From Arachis hypogaea (taxonomy: Eukaryota; Streptophyta; Magnoliopsida; Fabales; Fabaceae), in assembly GCF_003086295.3 (NCBI RefSeq), contig NC_092046.1:105751363-105815362 (forward strand): a stretch of 64,000 bases of DNA. Direction: 5' to 3'. Each line of letters starts with the position of its first letter. Within the stretch, counting starts at the first letter, position 1. Shown piece after piece: positions 10,993-22,300 of this stretch. Below the pieces are notes generated by a model. That model was not told where the DNA came from. It searched no databases and was given only the letters and a program-made list of their open reading frames with translations. The position numbers and the translations under genes were made by a program.

Positions 10993-11706
10993 CTTACCAA
11001 CCTAATGGATGTAGTGACCCTCATTATGGTTGTCAACCACAACCACCACACACATATGACCTCTTCCCTCAACATAGTCCTGAACAACCTTACTCACAAG
11101 CCCCATACCACCATACACTTCCATACGATCCTAACCCATATATACCATACCAACAACCATTTGAGCCATATTTAGAGCCACTACCATTCCAAAATCAATA
11201 TTCTTAAGAACCATCAATCCCGTATACATCACCTCCATACCCTTACCAAGATGAATCACCTTCCAAATATGATACCTTTCCTCCAAAAAATGAACCCTCT
11301 CTTCCACCACCACCTTCATTGAATGAAGTTTTCCAACCCTTCATGCAAGAATAAAGAGATTTTTACTCTCGTCTCCAAAAGCAAGAAGAGGAGCAGATGG
11401 GGTTAGAAACCATATTGTCTACCATGACTGAAGCCATTAACCGTATGGCCTCCCACCTAAGCTCTTGTATTCAAGACACTCCCATTGACAAATGTGAAGA
11501 TCAACCGAAGAGCGTAGTGACAAAGTGAATTTGGAGCTTCAAGGTGAAGAAGAGGAGTTGAAGCGAGAATTGAAACAAGAGGAGGAAGTTGAGACAATTG
11601 AGCTGGAAGAAGTGGTTAAGAAGTTAGAAGAGGTTGATCAAGACAAGGACTCAATCATTGATGAGTTCTTGTCCACACTAACAAATCACCTCGATGATCC
11701 TATTGA
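10993..11706 (+). pseudogene. E2 ORF1 remnant, N-terminal/middle part
   Basis: Pieces of a Q/P/Y-rich N-terminal segment (CQPQPPHTYDLFPQHS) followed by a Glu/Lys-rich stretch with KDSIIDEFLS correspond to ORF1 of E1 and E3. The frame is broken by stops, for example after 11204 and 11526. The reading is interrupted at the ACCTT duplication by E3 and resumes at 30966. Its N-terminus is lost at the junction with the LTR fragment. Confidence 0.7.
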
Positions 11707-11711
11707 ACCTT
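11707..11711 (+). other. Target site duplication of E3, left copy (ACCTT)
   Basis: ACCTT stands directly before the outer base of the left LTR (TGATGTGAG at 11712) and again after the right LTR (30966-30970). Confidence 0.9.
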
Positions 11712-13155
11712 TGATGTGAGAACTTTTGCGTGGTCTAGAAATTTGCAGATAAATCCTCGTTGCAAGTATAGTTTCTAAACCAACAAAAGTCCTTTCATAC
11801 AAATGTTTTGGTTGTCACAAGTAACAAACCCCTTTTTAAATTGATAACCAAGAATTTAAACCTCGGGTCGTCTTCTCAAGGAATTGCAGGGAGGTGTTCT
11901 TATTATTGGTTATGAATTTGTAAATTGGGGGGTTTTTAATGTATAAGATAAAAAGCGAGAATAGTAAATGGAAAGAAAGTAAATTGTATTAAATTAAATA
12001 GATAATAAAACTCTTGGCAAGGTATGAAAACTAAAAGTCCTATCCTGGTTATCCTTATCAATTGTAATGAGAATTGGATTTTTCTCCCACTTTGTTAACC
12101 TCTAACTATGAAGGTAAGTTAAGTGGATGAATTAATTCTGATTCCTCAGATCCTAGTCTTTCCTTGGAAAAAGTTAGAGTTATTGGAACTTAAATTAATT
12201 CTTGAAGAATTCCAATTTTCAATTAACAATGAGTTTGATAACTCAAGAGTCACCAATTATTTAACCAAAGCCAAAAGGAAAAATATCTAAATTAAATTAA
12301 AAGCATTTATAAATAAAGCAAAGCAAAATTAAATCTGAAAATACCTCGAATTGCATTAATAATAGAAGATCAATCTAAATATTATGATTTCATAAATTAA
12401 ATTGAGAAAACAAATAAAAAGAACATTGAACCTGGGATTGAGAGGCACTCCTAAAACTAAGAGAAATCCTAAATCCTAATCCTAAAAGAGAGGAGAGAAC
12501 CTCTCTCTCTAAAAACTATATCTAAATCCTAAAATTGTGAATATTGAAAGCCTATTTTTATGAATGGATGAATTCTCCCACTTTATAGCCTCTAATCTGT
12601 ATTTTCTGGGCCGAGAACTGGGTCAGAAACAGCCCAGAAATCGCTGGAGATGAAATTTGCCACGCTGGTTTTTCGCCACTGCGACGCGTCCGCGTGGATC
12701 ACGTGACCGTGTCACTTAGCATCAGAGCAACCATGAGATATTATATATCAAATCGAAGCCCTAGACGTTAGCTTTCCAACGCAACTGGAACCGCGTCATT
12801 TGGACCTCTGTAGCTAAAGTTATAGCCGTTTGAGTGCGAAGAGGTCAAGCTGGACAACTTAGCAATTTCTCCAACTTCTTGTATTCCTTCCACTTTTGCA
12901 TGCTTCCTTTCCATCCTCTGAGCCATTCTTGCCCTGTAATCTCTAAAATCACTTAACACATATATCAAGGCATCTAATGGTAATAAGAGAGATTTAAACA
13001 TAGGGAACTTAAGGCCAAAGAAGCATGTTTTCAATCAAAGCACATAATTAGGAAGGCAAATGTAAAACCATGCAAATAGTATGAATAAGTGGGTAAAGAG
13101 TTGATAAAAACCACTCAATTGAGCACAAGATAAACCATAAAATAGTGGTTTATCA
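11712..13155 (-). repeat. E3 3' LTR (1444 bp)
   Basis: It pairs with 29521-30965. The minus-strand start is TGATAAACC, with a perfect nine-base terminal hairpin (13129-13137 with 13146-13154). A TATAAAG box lies at 12591-12597 (minus). The U5 hairpin is at 11848-11866 and contains one G-T pair. A short ORF within it is not a gene. Confidence 0.9.
12591..12597 (-). promoter_or_regulatory. TATA box of E3 3' LTR
   Basis: TATAAAG on the minus strand, with a matching copy in the other LTR at 30391-30397; likely the core promoter of E3. Confidence 0.5.
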
Positions 13156-13194
13156 ACCTTCCCACACTTAAACATTATCATGTCCTCATGCTAA
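13156..13194 (-). promoter_or_regulatory. GAGGAC-loop hairpin and polypurine tract of E3
   Basis: Minus strand: TTAGCAT, GAGGAC, ATGATAA (one mismatch in the stem; 13194-13175), then TTAAGTGTGGGAAGG ending at the 3' LTR boundary. Confidence 0.75.
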
Positions 13195-14565
13195 GCTCAA
13201 GAGAAGCTATAAAGGTGAAGAGGAGTAGTAGAATGTATGAAATGCAACCTATCTATATGAATGCAACTACATGCAAAATGATTCTACCTGCTTGGTTAAA
13301 AGTAAATAAGTTCTCCAAGACAAATATGAATTAAATTCCACTAATTCAAATTTATACAATGAAAGACAAGTAAACTTGTAAGAAGATAGCTCATGAAAGC
13401 AGGGAACATAGAATTAAGCACTGAACCCTTACTGGTAGTGTATATCACTCTAATCTCTCAGGTGTCTAGGGTTAATCACTCTACTCTTCTCTAGTCATGC
13501 TTTCTAAACTTTTTTCTTCATCTAACCAATCAACAAATATTTAATGTACCAATGCAAACATCATGAGGTCTTTTTAAGGTTGTAATGGGGCTGAGGTAAA
13601 GGCAAGGATATATGTATGGCCAAGTGAGCTTTATAAAGTGAATCCTTGATTAGTCTAAGATCTCACCTAACATATACATACTTTATAATTCAAAGGTTTC
13701 TTTACCTATTTACCCAATTTTTTCCACTTTTTATGTTACATGCTCATTCCTTAATTTTAATTTTTATCCCATGTGCATTGCTTCTTTTTTTTTTTTTTCA
13801 TTTGGAGAATTCTTTTGTATCCCCTTATTTGATTACTTTATATTTTTTTTTTGCACATGGTAATTTAATTGCTTTGATTTCACATGAGCATGCTTCCCAA
13901 AATTTTATTTTAAAACATTTTTATTCTTTTTTAACTTTCTACCTTTGTTTCTATCATCCATGTTCCCATAAGGTTCCCCACACTTAAACAATTACACAAT
14001 TTCTATCTTAAGCTAACCAAGGATTCAACTTTGGAATTTTTATTTTGTTTTTCTGCTTAAGGCTAGTAATGTGGTTTATAGAACATGAGGGGTTTTAAAG
14101 GCTCAAGGGGGCTAACAAGGGTGATGTAAATGGTAGGCTAATTTAGGATAAGAGAGCTAGAATCAAATAATGGCCTCAATCATATGCAAGCATGTAAATA
14201 CACTAAATAATGGACATATAGAATGGAACAAAGCAAAGATTGCAATTATAGAGAAGAAAACACACAAGAATAAAAATTTATGGTTAAATAATGTAACCAT
14301 ATAAATAAGCTCAAAATCTCATAAGTTGTGTGTTCTTAGCTTTTTAAACTATGTTCCAAATACAACTTCAAACAAGTTTTAACATAAAAATTTTTCTATT
14401 TAAATTAGTGAAATTTTTTAAAAATAGAGTCCTAAAAAGAAATTTATTACTTTAACCAAGTAGTAACTAAATGCATAAAATCAAACAAACATGCAAATGC
14501 AGCAATTAACAAATTAACATTGGTGTTGAAAAAAGAAGTAACTAACCCACGGAGATCGGTATCGA
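13195..14565 (-). other. 3' untranslated region of E3
   Basis: AT-rich non-coding DNA with T runs (13785-13850). A second CCCCACACTTAAA motif (minus strand TTTAAGTGTGGGG) lies at 13976-13988 without the flanking hairpin. A 113-aa plus-strand frame here is T-rich and has no protein features. Confidence 0.55.
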
Positions 14566-14722
14566 CCTCCCCACACTTAAAGATTGCACCGTCCTCGGTG
14601 CATGCTGAGATGTGTAGGTGGACGGGTTGTTCCAACTGATGCTTTTCCTCAAGGATTGTGCAGATGGACTTGTTTGTCTCCTCTTTTAGAAGTTTCTCCC
14701 TTTTTCCGTCTTCGGTGGCCAG
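14447..14722 (-). pseudogene. E3 degenerate mini-ORF2
   Basis: Minus strand: a pyrimidine tract and TTTCAGG precede CTGGCCACC at 14722, where other elements have the ORF2 ATG, so the start codon appears mutated from ATG to CTG. The short Lys/Glu-rich frame lacks the PF20167-like core found in E1, E4 and E7, so most of ORF2 is missing. The frame runs through the internal GAGGAC hairpin to a stop at 14447. Confidence 0.4.
14566..14602 (-). promoter_or_regulatory. Internal GAGGAC-loop hairpin plus PPT-like motif (E3)
   Basis: Minus strand: TGCACC, GAGGAC, GGTGCA (14602-14585), then TTAAGTGTGGGGAGG (14580-14566). The stem differs completely from those of E1 while the loop is identical. Confidence 0.7.
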
Positions 14723-15289
14723 CCTGAAAGAAGAGAAAAAGAAGAACAACCCAGAAATAGAGATAAGAAAATAAATGAAGTATGTGTGGGTTAATGCCAA
14801 ATAATGAGGGTCTCAATTACATGGAAGCTTCAACATGTACGTGAGAAAACAATATAAGCACATGGCATATTAGTGGTGCAAAATTTGCAACAAAGGAGAG
14901 GAAAATATGGGTAATGCAAGATAGTATAAGTTCATATCAATGCAAGAGAAGTACAAGTGTCATAAAAGATTAGCATTGATTTAAATAATGTTACCCAATC
15001 AGAATAAAACAAGTCATAAGCACTAAGATAATACCAGAAAAGATATAACAGTTGAATAAGAACATTTGCACACCAATGGTAAAATAATAAATTTAGAAAA
15101 GAAAATAAAAATATACAAAATTAAAATGCAATGAATGAAAGTATGCAAATAAATAAAATAAAATAAAAGATAAGAAGAATGAGAAGTGAAAGAAATAAAG
15201 TAAGAAAGAAAGAAGAAAGAAGAAAAGATAGAAGAAATTAGGATTGGAAAAGAAAAGATAAGATAATTGGCAAATTAGGATAAGCTGTG
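14723..15289 (-). other. AT-rich pre-ORF2 region of E3
   Basis: On the plus strand this is AAGAAAGAAGAAAAG-type sequence, so the transcribed strand is T-rich and leads to the TTTCAG acceptor-like site. No gene is supported. Confidence 0.5.
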
Positions 15290-15800
15290 CGGCGCAAGCG
15301 ACGCGGACGCGTGGGGCACGCGGTCGCGTGACTTGCACTTATACAGATTGACGCGGTCGCGTCGGTCACGCGGTCGCGTGACACAGTTTATGGTACTGGC
15401 GCGAGGGCAGCCTCGCGCTCGCACAACTCTCTGTTAGAAACTTAGTATTGCCAAAATCCAGGGTGACGCGGTCGTGAGGGTCATGCGATCGCGTGAGTGG
15501 CCAATATTAGGATATGACGCGGACGCGTGGGGCACGCGTTCGCGTGGTAAAGTCTGTGCGTCTAGCGCCAGTCCAGCATCAATCCAGCTCATCTTTCGGC
15601 CATGCACCCTCTTTTACGTCGGTTTTCAGGTCACGTGGCCGCGTGAGTGACGCGGACGCGTCAGAGACGCGGTCATGTGGGGTCAAATTATGCTAAAGGC
15701 GCGCCTCCAGCCACACTCTTGCGTGACTTTCTGTTCGTTTTCTTTTCTTCCCGTTGCACTGGTGATGCGGACGCATCAGCGACGCTGCCGCGTCGCGTGC
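15290..15800 (-). repeat. CpG-rich GACGCGGACGCGT array (E3)
   Basis: At least eight paired units of the form GACGCG-N-ACGCGT and CACGCGGTCGCGTGAC occur, separated by ordinary sequence. It lies between the post-ORF1 stem-loop and the ORF2 position, as in E1 and E2. Short frames here (for example 15514-15696) are not convincing genes. Confidence 0.75.
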
Positions 15801-15956
15801 GTGCTCTCTCTCTCTTTTTTTTTAATCTGAAAAAAAATACAGAATGCAGTGTTAATATGAATGTGATGCAAAACTCCAGGTTCAATATAATAAAATAAAA
15901 TAAAACTCGAAAACAAATAAAACTAAATAAAAATGAAAAAGGAACGATCATACCAT

Positions 15957-15974
15957 GGTGGGTTGTCTCCCACC
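15957..15974 (-). promoter_or_regulatory. Post-ORF1 stem-loop (E3)
   Basis: Minus strand GGTGGG, AGACAA, CCCACC: the same six-base stem as in E1 and E2, located 50 bases after the ORF1 stop. Confidence 0.7.
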
Positions 15975-16023
15975 TAGCACTTTTAGTTAAAGTCCTTAAG
16001 TTGGACATTTGATGAGCTTCCTG

Positions 16024-16270
16024 TTATGGTGGCTTATGCTTGAACTCATCCAGGAATCTCCACCAATGTTTGTGATTCCAATGGCCTCCGGGGTCCCAAA
16101 TCTTGTTTCTACACCCGTCTTCAAGTTGATTATCATGATTCCATCCGGGTGGTTCAGCCTTAGAATTCTCACTGAGGCGTCCAAACAACTTCCTAGACCC
16201 ATTCAGTTGAGCTTTACACCAACCCTTGCATTTAAACTTAAAGCTTCCAACCATAATGAACCTTGCAGGA
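16024..16270 (-). pseudogene. E3 ORF1, C-terminal fragment
   Basis: Minus strand frame with the conserved ORF1 tail (IMVGSFKFK, KIWDPGGHW, FKHKPP and stop). It is cut at 16270 by the outer end of E4. Roughly 250 codons between this piece and the N-terminal piece at 28238-28986 are missing, so E4 insertion was followed or accompanied by deletion. Confidence 0.75.
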
Positions 16271-17810
16271 TGGTGCACGAAATTGTAATGTCAATGTTCA
16301 CATTACTCTCTTACAACTTCGCACAACTAACCAGCAAGTGCACTGGGTCGTCCAAGTAATACCTTACGTGAGTAAGGGTCGAATCCCACAGAGATTGTTG
16401 GTCTGAAGCAAGCTATGGTTATCTTATTATTCTTAGTTAGGATGCCAACAACAGTGTTTTTCAAGTTCAATTGTAAAAAGTGAGAGGGCATAAATATAAA
16501 TACTTATTGTGCAATGATTGAGAATATGTTGGAGTTTTGGAGATGCTTTGTCTTCTGAAATTCTGCTTTCCTCTGTTTCTTGATTCACGCATGTCCTCCT
16601 ATGGCAAGCTGTGTGTTGGTGGATCACCGTTGTCAATGGCTACCATCCATCCATCCAGTGAAAAGGGTCCAGGTGCGCTGTCACCGCACGGCTAATCATC
16701 TGCAGGTTCTCAATCGTACCGGAATGGGATTTACTATCCTTTTGCGTTTGTCACTACGCCCAGCACTCGCGAGTTTGAAGCTCGTCACAGTCATTCAATC
16801 CTTGAATCCTACTCGGAATACCACAGACAAGGTTTAGACTTTCCGGATTCTCTTGAATGCTGCCATCAATCTAGCTTATACCACGAAGATTCTGATTAAG
16901 AGATCCAAGAGATATTCATTCATTCTACGGTGGAACGGAAGTGGTTGTCAGGAACGCATTCGTGGGGGAATGATGATGATTGTCACGTTCATCACATTCA
17001 TGTTGAAGTGCGAATGGATATCTTAGATAGGAACACACATGTTTGAATGGAAAACAGAAATACTTGCATTAATTCATCAGACACAGCAGAGCTCCTCACC
17101 CCCAACAATGGAGTTTAGAGACTGATACCATCAAAGAGTACAAAGTTTTTTTCTAAAATGTCATGAGATCCAAAATAAGTCTCTAAAAGTTGTTTAAATA
17201 CTAAACTAGTAACCTAGGTTTACAGAAAATGAGTAAACTATGATAGATAGTGCAGAAATCTACTTCTGGGGCCCACTTGGTGTGTGCTGGGGCTGAGACT
17301 AAAGCTTCTCACGTGCCTGGGCTGTTTTGGGCGTTCAACGCCAGGCTGTAACCTGTTTCTGGCGTTGAACTCCAACTTGTAACGTGTTTCTGGCGCTGGA
17401 CGCTAGACTGCAACATAGAACTAGCGTTGAACGCCAGTTTACGTCGTCTATCCTTGAGAAAAGTATGAACTATTATATATTGCTGGAAAGCCCTAGATGT
17501 CTACTTTCCAACTCAATTGGAAGCGCATCAATTGGACTTTTGTAGCTCCAGAAATTCCATTCCAAGTACAGAGAGGTCAGGATCCAACAGCATCAGCAGT
17601 CCTTTTTCAGCCTGAATCAGATTTTTGCTCAGCTCCCTCAATTTCAGCCAGAAAATACCTGAAATTATAGAAAAACACACAAACTCATAGTAAAGTCCAG
17701 AAATATGAATTTTGGCTAGAAACTAATGAAAATAAACTAAAAACTAACTAAAACATACTAAAAACTATATGAAATTAACCCCAAAAAGCGTATAAAATAT
17801 CCGCTCATCA
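16271..17810 (-). repeat. E4 3' LTR (1540 bp)
   Basis: Minus strand begins TGATGAGCGGATATTTTATA and ends GTGCACCA. It contains GGCGTTNAACGCC-like words at 17320-17440 and the U5 hairpin at 16362-16377 (CCTTAC with GTAAGG). A TATTTAA sequence near 17195 could serve as the TATA box. Confidence 0.9.
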
Positions 17811-17848
17811 CAACACCAAACTTAAACTGTTGCTTGTCCTCAAGCAAC
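17811..17848 (-). promoter_or_regulatory. GAGGAC-loop hairpin and PPT-like motif at E4 3' LTR
   Basis: Minus strand: GTTGCTT, GAGGAC, AAGCAAC (17848-17829, seven perfect pairs), two bases, then TTTAAGTTTGGTGTTG (17826-17811) abutting the LTR. The last motif is not a pure purine run, so its role as primer is inferred from position. Confidence 0.75.
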
Positions 17849-18877
17849 TAGATAAATAAAATAGAATACAAATGAGTCAAGAAACAATAATATCTCAAAG
17901 TTTTTGAGTGAAGCTCAGATTCTAATTAAATGAGCGGGGCTAGTAGCTTTTTGCTTCCGAACAGTTTTGGCATCTCACTTTATCCATTGAAGCTCAGAAT
18001 GATTGGCATCTATAGGAAATTAAAATTCCGATAGTGTTATTGATTCTCTTAGTTCAGTATGTTGATTCTTGAACACAGCTACTTTTATGAGTCTTGGCCG
18101 TGGCCCTAAGCACTTTGTTTTTCAGTTTTACCACCGGATACATAAATGCCACAGACACATAATTGGGTGAACCTTTTCAGATTGTGACTCAGCTTTGCTA
18201 AAGCCCCCAATTAGAGGTGTCCAGGGTTCTTAAGCACACTCTTCTCTTTGCTTTGGACCTTGACTTTAACCGCTCAGTCTCAAGTTTTCACTTGACACCT
18301 TCACGCCACAAGCACATGGTTAGGGACAGCTTGGTTTAGCCGCTTAGACCAGGATTTGATTCCCTTAGGCCCTCCTATCCACTGATGCTCAAAGCCTTGG
18401 ATCCTTTTTATTACCCTTGCCTTTTGGTTTTAAGGGTTATTGGCTTTTTCTGCTTGCTTTTTTTTTGCAAGCTTTGTATTCACTGCTTTTTCTTGCTTCA
18501 AGAATCATTTTTATGATTTTTCAGATTACCAATAACATGTCTCATGTTTATCATTCTTTCAAGAGCCAACATATTTAACATTCAAGAACATCAAATTCCA
18601 AAGATATATTCACTGTTCAAGCATTCATTCAGAAGGTAGAAAGCATTGCTACCACATGTAAACAATTAGAATTTGTTTTATTAAAAACTCGAAAATTATT
18701 GCCTCCTTGTTCTAAAGAAAATCTTCTATTTTATTCATGTTTAATGATGATGAGAAAAATAAATTATAGCTTAATTGGGGATAAAATCAAAATATAAATA
18801 CTAATTACCATTATATGACTCCTAAGGTAAAACTCAAATAAAAAAAATTATCACACGGTTAAGGTTAAGATCAGAAC
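17849..18877 (-). other. 3' untranslated region of E4
   Basis: It is non-coding and homologous to 49205-50290 (E6) and 63223-64000 (E7), for example the GGCCTAA/GGCTAAACCAAGCTGTCCC block at 18330-18350 (minus strand). No gene was found. Confidence 0.65.
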
Positions 18878-20011
18878 TCAACAACCTTGACTTTGGGAAG
18901 CGAATGCCTCTTTAGTCTGTGGAGTGCTTGGCCCTTCAAGAGATAGTTTCTGACGCTTTAGTTCTCTTAATTCACGCCCTTGCACTTCTTGTTCTCTGAG
19001 CAGTTTGCAAAGCATGCTATTTTGATTTTGCTGTTCTTCCTTCATTTGGTCCATGGTTTCTTGCAAATTAGTGACAGATGCCTCAAGATGCTCCCAGTAT
19101 TCAAATTGAGGGAGTTCTGGTAGGAATTCTTGCTCCCTTTTCTTGATGGGGTCATCTTGCATTTGTTGTTTTTTCATTGTGATTTTAGTGATTGGTTGCT
19201 CCACTGAGATTTACTCTGTTATTCTCATCTTTACTCCAGCATCTTTGCAGAGCATAGAGATTAGGCTTGGATAAGCCAACCTGGCATCCTTGGAGTTCTT
19301 GTTGGCAAGTATGTAGAATTTAGATGGGATCAGTTGATGAACTTCTACTTCTTTTCCCAACATAATGCAATGGATCATCACTGCTCTTCTAATATTAACT
19401 TCAGAACGGTTGCTGGTGGGCAATATAGAACGCCCAATGAAGTCCAGCCATCCTTTGGCGACTGGTTTGAGATCTTCTCTCTTGAGTTGATTTGGGGCAC
19501 CCTTCGTGCTGGTGGTCCACCTGGCTCCAGGGATGCATATATCCTCTAGAATCTCATCCAGGCCCTTGTTTGTTCTCATCATTCTCCTATTGAAGGATTC
19601 AGGGTCATCTTTCAGCTGAGGTAGCTTAAAGATCTCCCTGATTTTGTCAGGGTAGATGTGAACAATCTTTCCTCTGACCACAGTCCTATAGTCATAGAGG
19701 GCAGCTCCATATATTCTCTGCCTGTCTGTTTGCCACAGATTAGCGTAGAATTCTTGAACCATATTCCTTCCCACTTTCGTTTCAGGATTAGCTAGGACTT
19801 TCCAGTTCCTGTTTCGAATCTGCTCTTGGATCTCCGAATATTTATCTTCTTTCAGATCGAACTTGACTTCCAGGATCACAGATCTTAGACCCATTATTTT
19901 GTAGTAATGGTCTGAATGTACTTTGGTTAAGAACCTCTCTTGATTCCAAAGTGGTTTTGGAACACTCTCTTTCTTGCCTCTTGGATTGGGTTGTTTTCCT
20001 TTAGGAGCCAT
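18878..20011 (-). pseudogene. E4 ORF2, PF20167-like protein with C-terminal coiled coil, one stop
   Basis: A frame of about 377 codons from the ATG at 20011 (MAPKGKQ) to 18878 is broken by one TAA at 19211-19213. The N-terminal domain (residues about 20-265) shares MVQEFYANLW, VVRGK, LPTSNRSEV and MIHCIMLGKEVEV with E7 ORF2 and in weaker form with E1 ORF2. After the stop the frame continues in a Glu/Gln/Leu-rich segment that looks like a coiled coil (near residues 290-350). From memory this is the putative plant transposon protein family; its function is unknown. A GAGGAC hairpin lies 54 bases upstream of the start. Confidence 0.75.
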
Positions 20012-20047
20012 GATCTTAGTGGGTATGATTTAGTGATCACGGATAAA

Positions 20048-20083
20048 CACACAAAACTTAGAGGATTGCTTGTCCTCAAGCAA
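20048..20083 (-). promoter_or_regulatory. GAGGAC-loop hairpin upstream of E4 ORF2
   Basis: Minus strand: TTGCTT, GAGGAC, AAGCAA (20083-20066), then CTAAGTTTTGTGTG (20061-20048). This is the ORF2-side copy of the hairpin/PPT-like pair also found at the 3' LTR. Confidence 0.65.
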
Positions 20084-20101
20084 AAGAAAAGAAAGGAGAG
20101 G

Positions 20102-20580
20102 GATAGAAGGAGAGTTAGTATTGAATGGTGGATGAGAGGAAGGAGGCCGAATGTGTTTTTAAAAGGGAGGGGGTGGGTTTTCGAAAATAGGGAGAAAGAT
20201 AAGATAGAAGATATGATTTAAAAAGATATAAGTATGATAAGAAAAGATATAATTTAAAATTGAAAAGATATGAAAGATATTTGAAAAAGATAAATTTGGA
20301 TTTTTGAAAAAGATAATATGGAGATTTGAAAAAGATATTGATTAATTGAAAAGATTTTTGAATGAAAAGAGATAGATTTCTTTTGAAAATTTGAAAAAGA
20401 GTTGAATTGGATTGAAAAAAAAAGGATTTGTGCTTATGGATTAAGATACATTTGATAATTTTTTTTAAAGTAGGGTATTTTAGAAATTAGGGATTTTAGA
20501 AATCAGGGTTTGTAACATGTTTATGCAAGAAATCATGAATTGTAACATGAAAATTAAGATTAAAATGAAAAATATGAAGA
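20102..20580 (-). other. AT-rich pre-ORF2 region of E4
   Basis: GAAAAGATA-type repeats on the plus strand make a pyrimidine-rich tract on the transcribed strand. No gene is supported. Confidence 0.5.
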
Positions 20581-20610
20581 AAAAACGAATTTACCTCCTC
20601 CCCACCATCC

Positions 20611-20905
20611 TGGCGTTTGAACGCCCAAACACTGCATGTTTTGGGTGTTCAACGCCCAACTGCTGCTTCTCCTGGGTGTTCAACGCCCAGCTGTTGCTTC
20701 TTTCTGGCGTTGAATGCCAAGAACTCCTTTGTCACTGGGCATTTTTCTGAACGCCCAGGACGCTGTAAATCTGGCGTTAAATGCTCAGAAGGAGCTTCTT
20801 TCTGGCGTTCAACGCCCAGAAGATGCTTCTTTCTGGCGTTTAACGCCCAGATGGCTATCCTTACTGGCGTTCAACGCCCAAAACAGACTTTTACTGGCGT
20901 TTTCT
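20611..20905 (-). repeat. GGCGTTNAACGCC palindrome array (E4 internal)
   Basis: About nine units of CTGGCGTT(C/T)AACGCCCAG type spaced about 30 bases apart. They lie between the pol end/stem-loop and ORF2. Plus-strand frames across the array (for example 20617-20961) encode only repeats of the palindrome and are rejected as genes. Confidence 0.8.
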
Positions 20906-21059
20906 TGCCAATAAGCTCTTTTTCTCTGTTTTGTGTGCAGAATCCTTCTGTAATCCTGTAAACTTATACAATTGACTCTTTACCTTAGTATCAATGAACT
21001 TATATAAACAAATAAAATCAAGACTAGGGCAAAATGCTTAGAGAAAGTGATGCCCCATG

Positions 21060-21077
21060 GCTGGGTTGCCTCCCAGC
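21060..21077 (-). promoter_or_regulatory. Post-pol stem-loop (E4)
   Basis: Minus strand GCTGGG, AGGCAA, CCCAGC: six perfect pairs with a six-base loop, 41 bases after the integrase stop and preceded by AAGCGCTT. Confidence 0.75.
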
Positions 21078-21118
21078 AAGCGCTTCTTTATTGTCTTTAG
21101 CTGGACTTTGCTGAGTTT

Positions 21119-22300
21119 TTAATCTAGCCTCAGCCTTGAGCACTCTTGCTCAACATTGCCTTCAAGATAGTGCTTGATTCTCTGTCCATTAACAATGAAC
21201 TTCTTATCAGAATTAATATCTTGAAGCTCCACATAACCATATGGCGATACACTTGTAATCATATATGGTCCTCTCCACCGGAACTTCAGTTTCCTGGGAA
21301 ATAGCCTGAGCCTAGAGTTAAACAACAGAACCTTTTGTCCTGGTTCAAAGATTCTAGATGACAGCTTTCTGTCATGCCACCTTTTTGATTTCTCTTTGTG
21401 AAGCTTGGCATTTTCGAAAGCAGTGAATCTGAATTCCTCTAGCTCATTCAGCTGGAGCAATCTTTTTTCTCCAGCTAATTTGGCATCAAAGTTTAGGAAT
21501 CTGGTTGCCCAGTAGGCTTTATGTTCCAGTTCCACGGGTAGGTGGCATGCCTTACCATACACAAGTTGGTATGGAGAGGTCCCTATAGGAGTCTTGAATG
21601 CTGTTCTGTAAGCCCGCAGAGCATCATCCAAGCTTCGTGCCCAATCCTTTCTACGGGTACTCACAGTCCGTTCCAGGATTCTTTTTAGTTCTCTGTTAGA
21701 AACTTCAGCTTGTCCATTTGTCTGCGGATGATATGGAGTTGTCACCTTATGGCGAATCCTATACCGGACCATAGCAGAGTAAAGCTGTTTGTTGCAGAAG
21801 TGAGTGCCCCCATCACTGATTAGTACCCTAGGGACACCAAATCTGCTGAATATATGTTTCTGGAGGAACTTTAGTACTGTTTTAGTATCATTGGTGGGTG
21901 TGGCAATGGCCTCCACCCATTTTGATACATAGTCAATTGCCACCAGAATATAAGTGTTTTAGTATGATGGTGGGAAAGGCCCCAAGAAATCAATTCCCTA
22001 TACATTAAACAACTCAATCTCCAAGATTCCTTGTTGAGGCATGGCATAACTATGAGGCAAATTACCAGCTCTCTGGCAACTGTCACAGTTACATACAAAC
22101 TCTCTGGAATCTCTGTAAAGTGTAGGCTAGTAGAAACCACATTGGAGGACCTTGGTGGCTGTTCGCTCACCTCCGAAATGACCTGCATATTGTGACCCAT
22201 GGAAATACCATAAGATCCTTTGTGCTTCTTCCTTAGGCACACACCTACAGATTATGCCGTCTGCACACCTCTTAAAGAGATAGGGTTCATCCCACAAGTA
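21119..22300 (-). pseudogene. E4 integrase
   Basis: It has the HHCC zinc-binding N-terminus (FHGSQYAGH ... CNCDSCQ) and the catalytic core with Asp in VAIDYVSKW, Asp in LISDGGTHF and Glu in [13 protein letters not shown]. The C-terminal part has the GPY-type module (KFRWRGPY). Three nonsense codons fall in its first 115 codons: two replace Trp (22127, 21998) and one probably replaces Ser (21959). From 21943 to the end it is open. Confidence 0.88.

Noticed and set aside
13646..13987. 113-aa plus-strand frame
   Set aside because: T-rich sequence in the E3 3' untranslated region; composition explains it and there is no conservation with E1.
20517..20961. Plus-strand frames repeating LNAQ/GVQRP peptides
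   Set aside because: They are translations of the GGCGTTNAACGCC array opposite to the direction of E4; peptide content is only the repeat unit.
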